A stretch of DNA of 64,000 nucleotides from Cinnamomum chago (taxonomy: Eukaryota; Streptophyta; Magnoliopsida; Laurales; Lauraceae), in assembly GCA_038049695.1 (NCBI GenBank), contig CP142453.1, forward strand, positions 112,834,001-112,898,000, in the 5' to 3' direction. The position numbers and the translations under genes are program-made. Within the stretch, counting starts at the first letter, position 1. Each line of letters opens with the position of its first letter. Of the stretch, positions 9,999-24,000 are shown one piece after another. The notes under the pieces were generated by a model, which worked only from the letters and a program-made list of their open reading frames with translations, searched no databases and was not told the DNA's origin.

Positions 9999-12900
9999 GT
10001 AGGGTTGGTATCTTTGTATTTTTTAAATGCTCTAGTTCACTGCCTTTGTGTTTTGCAGGGCCAGCTTTGATACGGTTTTATGATTTGTATTTTCTTACCA
10101 TGAGTTTGGGATGTACAGGTTCTGTGGGTTGCTCACTGAATTTGTTTTGTAAATAGATGGATCAGCAACATCCCATCTGGGGACGGATGGAGAACTATGC
10201 TGTAGGACGTGAAAAGCGAAAACAGTTACTGCTGATGCTATGCCAACAAGAAGCTGATAGGCTTGATGTGTGGGCACAACCTATAAATTCAAAGTATTCT
10301 TCATCAAATCACTTGATTCCCTGTTTAAATTGATAGTTGACTAAATGATCATGGGACAGTATATGTGTGAAGCTCATATGGAGTCTAGACTTCCACTTTA
10401 TTTTCAATTTAACTATATTTCATCGTTTGCTAGGGAAAGTGCTCCTCGGACTAAAATTAGCTCAGAGAAGTGGATTGAATATGTAAGAACTGCATTTTCT
10501 GTGGATCCTCGGATAGCTTTTTCCTTGGCCTCAAGGTTTCCAGCCATTTCTTCTGTGAAGGCTGAAGTAACACAATTGGTTCAAGTATGTGTTATCATTT
10601 TCATCTCAGGTCTAATGATTGGTTGTTTTTGCATGTTTCATTTAATTGCTTGAAAGCCTTATTTCTGCTTATTCATTGGAAAAGAAAGTTCATTTCTGAA
10701 AGTTTCTAATGCCTTAAGATCAAGGCACTCACGTTGTAGGATAAGTGTTAAAAAGAAACTGTTTTACATTATGTGAACTCTTAGTTATTAAGTTTTGGTC
10801 ATGTTCTCCTTAGATTGGCTAACTCCTTGGTTATTAAGTGCTCTTAGTTGATAAGTTTTGGTCTTAGTTATTAAGTTTTCTTAGGTCGGCTTACTCCTTG
10901 GTGGATAGCCTAGCTAAACAAGGGGTGGATAGTCTCACTATGGGTGGCTCATGTTATGTAATTAGCACTTGTTTATTCCGTTTTCTATCTCAGAGTTGCT
11001 AGCTAGTAATTCCGAAACCAATTGGTGATAGGAAACTGCACAAACAACTACGTAACACCTCGCTCTTGGTTGGGACACCGCCCAGATCTGAAGCACACTC
11101 TTGCAGAAGACTACAACGCAGCATGGGGCCTTCTTGCACTGTGCACTTGTGCCAGCTCAAACATATAACGCGGCGTGAGGCATTTTTCCGAGCGTGGTTT
11201 CGTACTCGAGACCTCTAGCTCTGATACCATCTCAGAGTTGCTAGCGAGTAATCCCAAAACCAATTGGTGATAGGAAACTACACAAACAATTACTTAACAT
11301 GCTATAGGGTATAATCTCTTATTCCCTTGTTGTCGTCTTTGTACTGCCTTTTCTCTTAATATATTTGTTTTCATGTTATTGATCCAAAACAAAAAAAAAA
11401 AAGAAGTTTTGGTACAATGTTCAATGATAGTGATGATGATAATGATTATAATGAAGTTTGTCATAGGCACCGGAGCACATGGAAGCATTGGAATTCATTC
11501 AGTGGGGCCAAGTCACGTCTTGACCTTGGTTTCGAACATTTTGTGGTTTTCATCATTAATGGGCCTACTATGATTCAATTGTTCTGTTGTCAGGTTGTGT
11601 CAACATTGTCTTCGGTTCACTATTTTTGCCATTGGAGTGTTAAGGTTCCCATACTTTTTTCTCTTTTTTAACATATCATTGAACTAGTGGTGATTCACCA
11701 AGTTCTAAAGGTCAGAGAAAATGTGCTCTTAGAATAAATGAGGTGCTATGCATTAAATAAAAAGAGGAAATGATAAATGGCTATTTGTTGTAAAGTGGCT
11801 GTTGAAGATGGCATTTTTAGAGATAAGGAACTGTGGAGATTGTCATTTCTTGCGGTGCTGTGGATAATGTGGAAGGAAAGGAACTCAAGGTGTTTTGAAG
11901 GGGTTGTTTCCAGTGTCAGCTGCTTGGTGGAGAAAACTAAGTTTTGAGTTGCTCTATGGGTATCCATAAGCCCATCTTTTAAAGGATACTCTTTGGAGCA
12001 GTTAATGTTACATTGGAAGGAGTTTGCCTTCTCTTATGCAGGGCCTTAGCTGTTTTGTCTTAGGGCCCTTTTTCTTTTTCATGTTTGCCTGATTTAGCCT
12101 GTCAGTATACTCCTCTTATACTGCTTGCTTCTTTTTTTAATGAAAGTAACCATTCATAAAAAAAAAGATGGCATTTTTGCTCAAGAGGAAAATAGATCTC
12201 AGAATTTGCTCACATCATAATTTCTTTTTGGGGCATAGTATATGTATGTATTTTTTTTTAATGATCATTGTATATGTATGTAGATGTCTAATTTGTTCAA
12301 ATGGGCAGTTTTTGGCTAATTATCTTTTGAGAAATTATTTCATATTCACGTAAGATATGTTATAATTATTTTACTAGAACTTAAAAAAAATATGTTATCA
12401 GATTTAGAGGACTTTCATCGACCAATTAGTTAAGGAGTCCGTCATTTGTCGAAATCTGATTTCTGATCATTCCTTGATGCCTTAGTCTGTTATGCTTTTC
12501 TTTGTTTTCCATGTGTGCCCTCGATTGTGTTTTGGGCTGTGGTTTTTTTTTTTTTTTGTTAATTAAAGCTGTTCAGTATATTTCTCAAGTACGTTTAGAC
12601 TTTTTTTTAATGACAGCCATCATTCACAAAAAAAAATGGGCAGGTTTCTTTGACATTGATCATATCTTTTGGTCTGTCCATCTTGGATTGATAGTTTTGC
12701 TGTGGCCCATCTCTTGTAAATTTGCTTAAAAGTTATAAATGGAATTCATGGAAGAAGCTTCTGGTTGTTTTTTGTTTGTCATTCGTGCAAGACATTGTTT
12801 GTATTCATTCAAAAAATCCTAATAATGGATATTGCTTGGGTTCTGGAGTTTGAGATTAATGAATGCATAAAGACTATGGTTTTGCATTGGTCTAGGGTTT

Positions 12901-15900
12901 TGTTCTCCTTTCTCCTTTCTTCTTGTGATTTTTTTTTTTCAGGAAGGAATTCAGATCTACTAGATTTACTTTTCTCTTCTGTTGTCTTGACTGGGTTAGG
13001 TCATCCTGAGTAGATTAATTGGTATCAGTCTGTTATAATAACAATTTAGGGTTCCCCAAAGTCTTCAGTCCACATAATGGTTAAGTCGAAGGGAGGGAAG
13101 GAAAATCATGTATTTGACCCATCGGCACATGGAAGTGGCCATGAGGCATGACCCTTTGTCCAATAATGATAGTTATCAAGAGTGAAACAATCCTACCACC
13201 CCTCTTGGTGTGCTGTAAGGAGAGGTCCCAAAATTTGGTTAGGTGATACACACACAATGAGCGATATTGGAATTTTGACATGAAGGTAGAGTTGCCAGAA
13301 TATTTGGGAAGGGTCAAGGTTATTGGTTTTTCTTGCATTCTAAACGGATCAGGTCTGGTCCTCGCTATTTGGCCTGATAAATAAATGGGCCTGGGTTGGA
13401 CAAACTCTGCACCGGCTCAACCCGGGCCGCGAACACAGCCCTAGTCAAATCACATCACTTACTGGGATGCAATCCCTTTTGGTTTGTGATTGTGATGGGT
13501 ACTTGTTATATACTCTTAATGCAGCAGCTGTTGATGCGTTGTGATGGCTAATACCTTGCTGTCAATGGATACATGAGTTTAAATGCTAAGATACTTGGAA
13601 TTAAGTACCAAATATGGATCCAGAATTTTTGACAAAATCATTGTTCATGTGCAGATAATCTATCCCCCTTTTTTTCTAAATATATTTTTATTGACTGCTG
13701 CCTTTTAGGATATGTTTGGGTATATCTTACCGATAGTAATGATTGGTTAATATCCTAGATTAGGATTGTATTTGATTAAGTTTACGGTTGGATATGGTTT
13801 TATATTTTATCTCAAATATTGCACCCTTTTAATTGTATTTATTTCTTTAAACGTAATTTTATAGTCTAATTTCATAAATTCATTAAATTTACATGGTATC
13901 AAAGTGAGGTCCTAGAAGTCAAAACCAGATAGATTAAATCAATTCTAATAATAAACCTAATGAAATCTAATCCTAATCTGATATCTTATCAGATCATTAT
14001 TATTTCCATCATATATCGAAATATTTTCTAACATGCTTTACTGATCAGCAGTTTTGTTTTTAAAGGTACCCTGCCTCTATAATGTAGGGGATGCCTTGCT
14101 ATTGCTCCAGGCATTGGTTCTACATCATCAAACCATGAAACCATAATATTTGGTTTTGAAACACGTTAAGCATGTTTAGGTCTCGGAAATGGTGTATTTA
14201 TTCAGTAAAACACAATGTATTAGAGGTGTCATTGTGGAAATTGTTTCTGTAAGGAGGGATGAGGTTGAGATGGCTCTATTCTCAAAAGTGAGCTTTTGAG
14301 AAATGTCTCGATTTATCATATTTGACTAAATTTGAGTAATGAAGTTTATGGTTTTCTTTCTGCTAATGTATCAACACCATATTGTAGGTTTAGGTGCATA
14401 TTTTATTTTGTTTAGTGTGATATTTTACTGCCATGGTTCTTTAGCTCTTTACTGTTATTCATTTCAAAGGATCTCTACTCACCTTTTCAATTTTCACGTT
14501 AATTTTCTGCATCAGTTTAAACTTTTTTGGACAGTATATCATATGTTCTGGTCACTAAGTCCATGGAAAATCACATGCAGTTGCACATATTGGAACTGCG
14601 CTCAACACCTGAAGCCTTGCCATTTTTTGTTACTCCAAAAGCAGTTGAAGAAAACTCAGTAGTACTGCAGCAGTTGCCGCATTGGGCTGCTTGTTCAATT
14701 ACGCAGGCTCTTGATTTTCTTACTCCTCCTTTTAAGGGGCATCCTCGTGTCATGGCGTATGTTTTGAGAGTTTTGGAGACCTATCCTCCTGAGCGGGTCA
14801 CGTTTTTTATGCCACAGCTCATACAGGCTCTCAGATATGATGAGGGGGTGAGCTTTCACTTTATCATTATTGTTTCTTTTGATAGCTAGTCATCCCATTA
14901 TTTAATCTATTAATTGTTTTTAGTTGTAGCATTATTGCCCTTGCTATGATGTTTCTCTTGTCATTTCTGAAGTTACGTATTTATTTATTTTCAACTGCAT
15001 TAATCTTTTGACGCCTTGCGGTATTATGTTTCTCTTGTTATCTTGTTGCTATTGTTGTTCTGCAGAAGTTAGTAGAAAGATACTTACTTGGAGCAGCTCA
15101 AAGAAGTGATATATTTGCTCATATTTTGATATGGCAACTTCAGGTAACTTCTAACTATATTCTTTCCCAACCACATATTTGTACTTTGACTTGAACAGTA
15201 GCGAAGTGTACTTGAATGTCGCTTATTGCAACAATTGATTACAAATATTGAAGATGCTTGCATTCAAGCCATAGATGCTGTTTTTTTCAGTGTTGATGTT
15301 CCCATTCTCCAATTGATTATTCAGACCTATGATTTGCAATTATTGATTTATTCTAAAGTTACTACATGAGAAACAAATTTATTGGATGGTTTTTTAATTT
15401 TTCATGTCATTATATCTTTGTTGTACTTATGTCCGTACTAAAAATGCAGGGGGAGTCATTTCCTGATGAACCAGGAAAAGATGCAGCTTCCACAAAGGTA
15501 TGCTTCCCTAATTTTCCCTTATTTTAAGTAGTATGCATTCAGTTTGACAGAGTGCAAGATCTGTTATTTCAAGTTCTCTGTTTTAGTTTATACAAGCAAA
15601 ATTTCCCGTGCATTGGACTAAAAAAAAAAAAAGAAAAAGAAAAGAAAAAAAAAGAAGAAAGAAAAATTAAAAAAAAGGCCATCAAGAAAACAAAGGGAAA
15701 AAAACTGCTAAAGTCAAATATGTATTGATAAGGAGGACCTATCTCATTGTAAAGAGGAAAGATTATCTGAGGTTGTCCACACCATGGAGGCAAGTAAGGT
15801 TGAGTCAAACTTGTACATTTTTGCTCCACTTTGTGAAGATCCCAACCATTCAAACAAAGTGACAACTCGTTAGGTTTGGACAAGTTTAAAAGGTGGTCAT

Positions 15901-18900
15901 TAAAATTATTCGTCTCATATTTTTATTAAATAATAGTTTTCATAGAATGGGCCAATATAACATCTATCCAAACCATGTACTCATTCATCCCTCCATGAGT
16001 TGTTGGATGGCCCAACTTTCAGGTCAATTGGACCATTACCATCAGATTGGCCATGCAAAAATATCATGGCTAACTTGTCAATTCCAAAGTGTGAATGTAA
16101 CTCTGTTTTCATGGAAATTATGTATATATATATATATATATAGTTGTGGCAGGGGAAGCTGCACGTCTATTGGACGGTCTGGATGACCAAAAGTGGACCC
16201 TGATGTGCAAGGATCAAAATAGCGGTTTCGGTGTCCAAAACGCTACGTAGCGACCGATATGTAGTAGCGTAGCGGTGTGAATCGAAAAAGTTGTTAATTT
16301 TTTTTAAAGAAATATCCAAAATTTTGGAAAATGTTAGAATTTGATGCTTTTTTTCTATACTAGCTAAGATAGAGGGGTGTAGCGGTCCCTTCAATGCATA
16401 GAAATTCTATATTGCTGGATGATTCTTAAAAGAACAATATTGATTTAATTTTTTTCATGTATTTATGTTGGTTAGCCATACTAAGTTAGATTCTATCATG
16501 TATTTCTAAATTCATAATTTAAATATGCAATTTAGTACAGCTGTATATAACAAAGGATATATAAATTATAAAATAATGCTTAAATAAAGTTTAAAGTTCA
16601 AATTTTGAAGTTCAAACCAGATAACAAATTACTTTTCATCAAAACAAACAATGTGTTTTTGTTGAGTGTAGAGAAAAGAATACCAAAGGGGGTGTCTATT
16701 AGGATGTAACTAGGGAAGACTCCTTGATAAGAACTCCCTGTATCGACTGTAATTCAATGAGATCATGTATTTTTTGGTGTTCTTTTAGGCATAAAAGGGT
16801 AGAAGAGTTGCGTAGAAATGTTATTTGGAGAGAAGAAGAAAATAAATAAGTCTTATTATGCATTTTAAATTTTTTTAGAAAGTAGGAATTTGTCTCACTC
16901 CATAATGACCCCGTAGCGGGCATAGCGGCCTCTTAGCGGACTGTAGGGTCGCTACGGATGTGAGCGGCGCTAAATTCTATTTAGTGTAGCAGTCTTCACC
17001 GATACACCCGTAGCGTAACTGCCACTATTTTGATCCATGTTGATGTGCGTTAAAATAAGTTTATTAATAAATCATGATTAATTAGTGCTTTTATCACATT
17101 TCCCCCCTGATAACCGCTCATTTTGTTCTTTAAAGAAAATATCAAGCTTGCCAGTCACAACTTGAAGTTAAATATCTTTGGAATGTGGTCCCAACATGTA
17201 GATTTGAATTGACCTTACTTGACCATAGGGCCCAATTATAGATTTTCCAATCCTTTTATTCAACAGATTCTTTTTTGGAGATTTTTGAAAAATAATTGAA
17301 AAAGTAGTTGCATATTTCCAAAGCCGCAGAGATTAAAAAATTCCTAAATTGTAAAATGTAGTGAAAGGATTAAAAGGTTGAAAAGTAAATTAAAAATAAT
17401 GGGGAGTGACAACGTGAGGTTAGCCTTACCGAGTAGGTCAAGTGTGGCCAAGTTCTACATATGCACTTTAGGCGCACAACTTGGAGATCCAAACGATTAT
17501 AAGGATGCATGCAATGTTTCACCCATTTGGATCCAAGTTTAAGTTTGACCATCACCACCAAATTGGCAAAGGTCATAAATATATATATATATATATAAGT
17601 AAGATTTAAATTTGACCACTCCCATGACATTAGAAAAAGAAGTTTAAGGAACTACATCAACAAACCAAAGAAAATTTTGCGATAAACCTGTTTTTACAGA
17701 TGGTCCGGTTGGTCATTTGGGTTATAGGACACCAAAGATTAAAACGTTGATTATATGGAAGCCTATGAAAGGTCTCATGGCTGAAACAAAGAGTACTAAA
17801 CAAAGGCTGCAAAACTACCAAGGAAGCATTACACTGATCATTTGTAAGACTCAGATTTAGTTGAACCCTGTAATTTTCTTCCAGATAACCTCCAAATGTT
17901 TCCAGGGCAACTAGAGACAGATTCTTTGACTAGAAAGAAATCAGTTCAGATGTAGGATATGTATCCAATTTCAGTTTGCCAGGTTGTCTCTTGCCTTCCC
18001 TTGGATATATTGCAGTTCGAAAGGTTGACCTATTTGGGAATCTCTGTATCTATGGAGCAATTGTATTCTAACACCAAACCAAGATATACCTAAAAATGGT
18101 CCAAAACATTTCAAATCCTAGAATAAATGGTTAAAGCCCATTAGACGTGGTGCACATTAGAAAATCCCCAGATACATCTCCATTCTTTCTTCGTTCTTCT
18201 TTCTGTAGAAACCTCTATTGTGCAACGTCTCTGATTTTTTTTTCTTGGACCCTGCCTTTCCTTTTTTAGAAGAGCATTTCTTATATCATGGATTCTGTTC
18301 CAGTTTCCCTGGGATCTGTTGGAGGATTTAGGAACCATAATTATTTTAAATTCTCTTTCAGGATTGATGTGCAATGACTTACTTGTCTTGGATTACTGCT
18401 TTTACAATATTTACACTTTTTTGTAGGGAGATGTTATTCCCATATGCATGTTTATATGATTCTCATGTTTGCATTTGTTTCCTTCCTAACATGGCTATGA
18501 TTCTGTCTGTCCTTCAGAATAGCAATTTTCTGGCATTGTTACCTATTGTTAGGCAACGGATTATTGCCGGTTTCAACCCGACGGCCCGTGATTTGTTTGA
18601 AAGAGAGTTTTCCTTTTTTGATAAAGTCACATCTATTTCCGGCGTTCTCTTTCCACTTCCAAAGGAAGAACGCCGAGCTGGTATTAAAAGGTATTGTTTA
18701 AGATTCATTTCTTTCAGCTGTCCATAGAGTGTGACTTTCAAAAAATAAAAATCTTTTTGCTATTTGTAGGGAATTGGAAAAAATAGAGATGGAAGGGGAT
18801 GACCTTTATCTGCCTACTGCTCCAAGAAAACTCGTGCAGGGCATTCAAGTTGATAGTGGAATTCCCCTACAATCTGCAGCAAAAGTCCCAATTATGATTA

Positions 18901-20975
18901 CATTTAACGTGGTGGATAGGGATGGTGACCAGGATGTTATAAAGCCACAAGCCTGCATCTTCAAGGTAATCTATTTATTTTTCCATGGTTTTGACTTTGC
19001 CGTCTTGGTACCTACTGCTCACTCATTTTCTTGTCTTCATTTGAATTACCTTTAAATTCTCATTGACATGTCATTAAAGAACATAGTGAACTGAGCACGT
19101 CTCATGCTTATAATTTATTCCACCACCAAGGCCCTTTGACAAATAATGTGTCATCTGCATACTTGTGCTCTTCTTATTAGCATCATTGTTAGAGCTTCAC
19201 ATTATGTAAGAGTGTTTTACTTCTCCCAAACAGCAGTTCAAATTCCAATAGAAATTGTGGGGCTCAGTTATCTATCATTCCAATTATTTAGAGGGATCTA
19301 TTTCTTTTTCACAATATTATTGTAAAGGAATCAGGTTCCTGACAACCGAGCTTCCATTCAATGTACTGTTGCTTGATGCCCCTGATTACATACATGTTGG
19401 GCCATTTGATATGATGGGCCACCATCCTTGACATGGAAGACATTAACTTCTCGTCTGTCACCTTTTCTTTCTTTCTTTTTATCTTTGCTGATTGTTCGTG
19501 TCCTTTCCTAATGGTCTACTTTCAGTTTACATTTCCTATCTAGGTTTTTATTTATTTACTTTTGAGAAATTCTCTTTTCCACAATAGAGTTTGTAATGAT
19601 TGATAAATGATCGTTACTAGAAATTGTATTAGTTGTATTCGGAAACTACACTCCTAATACAATAATTGCTCGTCGTGTATCAACTTTATGGCCTCTCTTC
19701 TGATGGCAGTCTAGACAATTTTATCCTTTTATTTTCTACTGGTAACTTAATTTTATTAGAAGGAGCTTAAACAGTATGAGATAAATATATGGAAAAGGTA
19801 CCAAAACAAAACCCCGGGAACAATACAAACACAACAAGGATCCTAGATAAGCAAGAAGATACTCATCCCAATCAGTCATCAAACTGTGGAGAGTGGCTAT
19901 GGGCCGGCCCGGTCCATGAGCATCCCTACTGAAGATAGTGGCTATGAGGATAACATGAAAAAAAAAGGAAGGTTTGGACGCCATGCAACTAACATGGGAA
20001 GTAAATACTAGAGTTACAAACACTTGCATATTTGTCTGTCATGAAATATTCCTATAATGAACAATACATTGTTGGACAGGTCATATATGTATATAATCAT
20101 TAAATATGCACGCATTAAAATCCAATGGCATGGATCAATCTGATTTAAGCGTAGTTTGGGTCAGTGCCTTAATTACTTTAATGACTATAGTATAAGATTG
20201 CTTGTATTGTATGTTTACTATTTTTTGAGAATGGTTTAATCATCCTTTTTTTAACTTGGAGACTTGGTATAATTATGAAAGTGGTTGATTACTGCCAACT
20301 CCTCTTTCTCTCTCTCTCAATGTCTGCCATCATCATCATTATTGCGTTGGTCCCAACTATGTTGGGGTTGGCTACATGAGTTATGTTTCTTCATTCCGAT
20401 ATTTCCCGAGTCAAATGAACTGGACCATTGCATCCAGTGTGCACTTGTTTTGGATTGAGTGGGGCCGTTGATGATTGGAGCCTCCGTCATCGTACATGGG
20501 CAGTCGGGGGGCGGGGGGGATCGCTTGCCCAGGAGGGGCCCGAGCTGGGGCCCATAAGCAGTGAGCGCTGGCACACAACAGAGGTGTCAAGTCCCCAATT
20601 TGGATCACCATGTCTCCCAAATTGCGAGGCATAAGTAGCGTGGGGTTTGAGTCATTTTGACTCTTAAAATACTTTCCCCTACACTACACCCACAAGATAT
20701 CACGCGTGAGTCTTTGTACAATTTTTCATCCCAATTTATAACATTTTCCTGTGGAAGATTGAATAGTTAACCAATTTATAATTCTGAGAGTTTTTTGTCT
20801 CTTAAGTCAACCGATTTTGCTCTTTCCAGGTTCATTTTACCATCCAAAGAACCTAATAAATCGATTGACTTAAAGAGACAAAAAATTCTCAGAATTATTA
20901 AGCTCTTCTTCAGCACACTGATTACTACTCAGGAGCCTGAGAAATATGGATATTTGAGGAAAAGGGGTGTGTGTG

Positions 20976-21020
<45 letters not shown>

Positions 21021-24000
21021 GATGGGATCAACAAATCCAAACCATCCACACATATGGGACCTTGAATTACACTGAAGCCCATGGGTTTGCACCCATCTGA
21101 ATGGACTACACTGTTGGATAAGGGTCAATTTTTTTCTTTCATGTGAGGACAGTCCGATGGCCCACCTTATGACCCATACTGAAGCCCATGGGTTTGCACC
21201 CATCTGAATGGACTACACTGTTGGATAAGGGTCAATTTTTTTCTTTCATGTGAGGACAGTCCGATGGCCCACCTTATGACCCATCCAAATGGACTGCATA
21301 TACACAACCCCCATAAGTCATTGAATCCCATGGATTTGTAGGGATTCGGATGAAGCTATTAAACTTGTGAACCGTGGATAAAGGGGCTAGAGGTATTAGA
21401 TTGACGTCGAATTTGATATCTAGGGATGCCCCACTTGGATCTTTCAATCCCTCTCTGTCCCATGATCGGGATCCCTACTGTAAGACCGTGATGACTGTCC
21501 TCATAGGACCGGTTCCCTATATGGATATATATATATATATTATGGTGAGCGCCAATGATCCAAAACATGTGGTGGGGCCCACTTTATTGTCCATCCGAGT
21601 GGACCATTAAGTAGGGACCACCCTTTCTCTTATAGGTATGCGTCCCGAGGTTTGGCACCCTTCTGAATGTACTAGACCATTGGATCAACTATGTACTCAT
21701 TTTGGATGGTGAAAACTTCTGGGTCATGCCTCCATCACCATTCATAGGGCTGTGGGGGATCTTTCGATCACCCCCAGTCCCATTTGTAGCTAGGGCTTGA
21801 GGTATCTGACGCTCATGCTATGTATATATGGCAGAGCCTCTCTCAGCTCATGCAGATGGGAGGAACCCGTCTGCTCACACTTGTGGGCCTCACTATTAGC
21901 CCATCCGTGTGACCACAAAACAGTCACCCATCTGAATGGATTGAACCGTTGGATTGACTGTGCAACTTGTTTTGGACGGTGAAAACTTGTTGGTCGTCGA
22001 TCAAGGGCTTTGGATGATCATTCGAGCCTCCGCCACTGTACACAGGTAGGTAGTGGGGGATTGGAAGGTGGGGTTCCAAGTGGTCCCCACAGGCGAGCGG
22101 ATGGGAATTTCTGTTTGCTCGCATGGAGAAGAGTCCCATATTCCTGTTCTTCTGTATGGTGAGAACTTTTGGCTAGCCCACCTTGATATTCACCAGACAT
22201 TGAGGTTTTCACCCATTGAATGGATTGGACGGTTGGATTGATGGTCATTTTTTTGTTTGTTTAGATAAAGTTGTTAAACTTGTGGGCCATGGATCAAGGG
22301 GTTATAGGCATGAGATTGACCATATTTTTTATATCTGGGTCCATCATGAGTTGATCTTTCCATCCCCCCTCTCCCATGATTTGTGTTCCTGTCTAGGTTG
22401 TGTGCACGGCAGATGTGCACGAATATTACCTTATTTAGAAGTGTCTTTGAAGTAAGACACTAATAAAATTTAATACCCTCATATTGTAATTTACTGGTTG
22501 AACATATATGCAACTTGTGCTTTGAGCATGGTTTGCTCCTTGTGTACATAGATAAAAGGTTTAAAGTCACCATTCTACATGTTGCCTCGATGGTGCACAG
22601 CTTGTGCTTGTTTCATATTAGTTTCATAATTTGCAAGTTACGAAACAATAGGCTAAAGTGAATTAAGAATTGCATACAGTAAAAAGAGTGCAAATTTAAT
22701 TAACTGAAGCAAAGTTGAGAAACTGTAATTTTCTTCCTAGTTAGGATCAGTAAACACTTGAATTGTTTGTCTTTTACTTCCTCTTGTCATTTTCTTTAAT
22801 TTTTATATTAGTGCATCCATTTTCCTACCTTTGTTAGTACTGTTTTTCTATTTATCTGTGACACTGAAGCGGGTGACATATATTAGAATTCTTCCAATTC
22901 TAGGTCGGTGATGATTGTCGGCAAGATGTTCTTGCTCTTCAAGTGATATCACTGCTTAGAGATGTATTCGAAGCTGTTGGACTCAAGCTCTATTTATTCC
23001 CTTATGGGGTTCTCCCAACTGGCCCTGAGAGAGGAATAATTGAGGTGAAGTTAATTTTGCATTTTACATGTTGGAGATAATATTGATTTTGACTTTTATG
23101 TCAATAAGATTGATAAATATCATTTAATCGCTGGCTCGTGTTTTGGTATGATTGATTGTTTTGAAGTGTATTGCTTGGTTTTTCGGGTACTAGTTTTTGT
23201 ATTTAAATGACTTCCATGTCAGTTGTTTGTTCTGGGTACATGGGACTCATTTTGTATTCATTATCAATAAAATCATCAGCACGATAATATGCATTGCAGA
23301 GTTTATTAAATAAATTATTTGTAATCGGTGTTATTATGTGTCTTATTCTGTATATACTGGCATCCTTAATGGTTTAGTACTATGCATTTCAGAATTGGTA
23401 TTCTTTCTTTTACACAAAAATTGATTGGCATGGCCGTGTTAGTAATCGTTTTTATTGTAATGCATATATATTAGGAGGAATATCTGAGAGTATATGAAAT
23501 GTGTTGGTCAGAATTGAAGACATATTAACACTGTGTAATCGATTTTAATATCTAGGAAAAAAATGTAGAACAATTTGTTGGGTTTGAGTTAGATGTAGCA
23601 AATTGGATCATTGTAGTGTGGGCTAATTGGAAACCAGTGGAGTGTTATGTGGTCTTCGTCTGCCCTTTCAAGTCAAGGGAACATTTTTTTTTTTTTAAAT
23701 GGTAGGTAGATCCACTTTTTTATTTTTCTTTTATTATCAGTAACAATGACTTTTCATAAAAAAAGAAAGGAATGCAAATAATTACAGACCGCAACCACTA
23801 ATGAAACGAGGATCAAAAGGTATAAAAGCATTATACCTGCACAAAGAAAACAAAAAGAGCAGCAACAAGGAAAAAATGCAGCAAAGCAACTAGGTAAATG
23901 TGACAAATGGGAGCGATCTTTCCACCATTAGCTTAGCCATCGAGTCAGCGAAATCATTAGCCTGCCTTCCCATGTAATGGATTCCACAGAAATCGATGAA

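Larger units (their letters stand above)
10585..14580 (+). other. PI4KA1: PI4KA intron 3 (4.0 kb) with several small transposons
   Basis: Contains a SMART-like element (10988-11299) and a 5'-truncated LINE (11819-12165), both listed separately. 12179-14580 holds long T runs, a second A-rich retroposon-like end near 12600-12640 and a possible LTR remnant: TGGTATCAAAG at about 13894, directly after '...aaatttaca', looks like a primer site. No exon-like frame was found. Confidence 0.6.
18966..22903 (+). other. PI4KA1: PI4KA intron 8 (3.9 kb) with repeat-derived DNA
   Basis: 19740-20030 is a T/A-rich retroposon-like segment of unknown class. 20300-22440 carries the foldback, GA microsatellite, 107-bp duplication and many diverged copies of a motif around 'gaatgga...ccgttggat', described separately. 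22440-22903 appears unique. Confidence 0.55.

Noticed and set aside
13700-14035. Possible solo LTR with primer-like TGGTATCAAAG at about 13894
   Set aside because: No second LTR, TSD or internal domain was found, so it is only mentioned within the intron entry.
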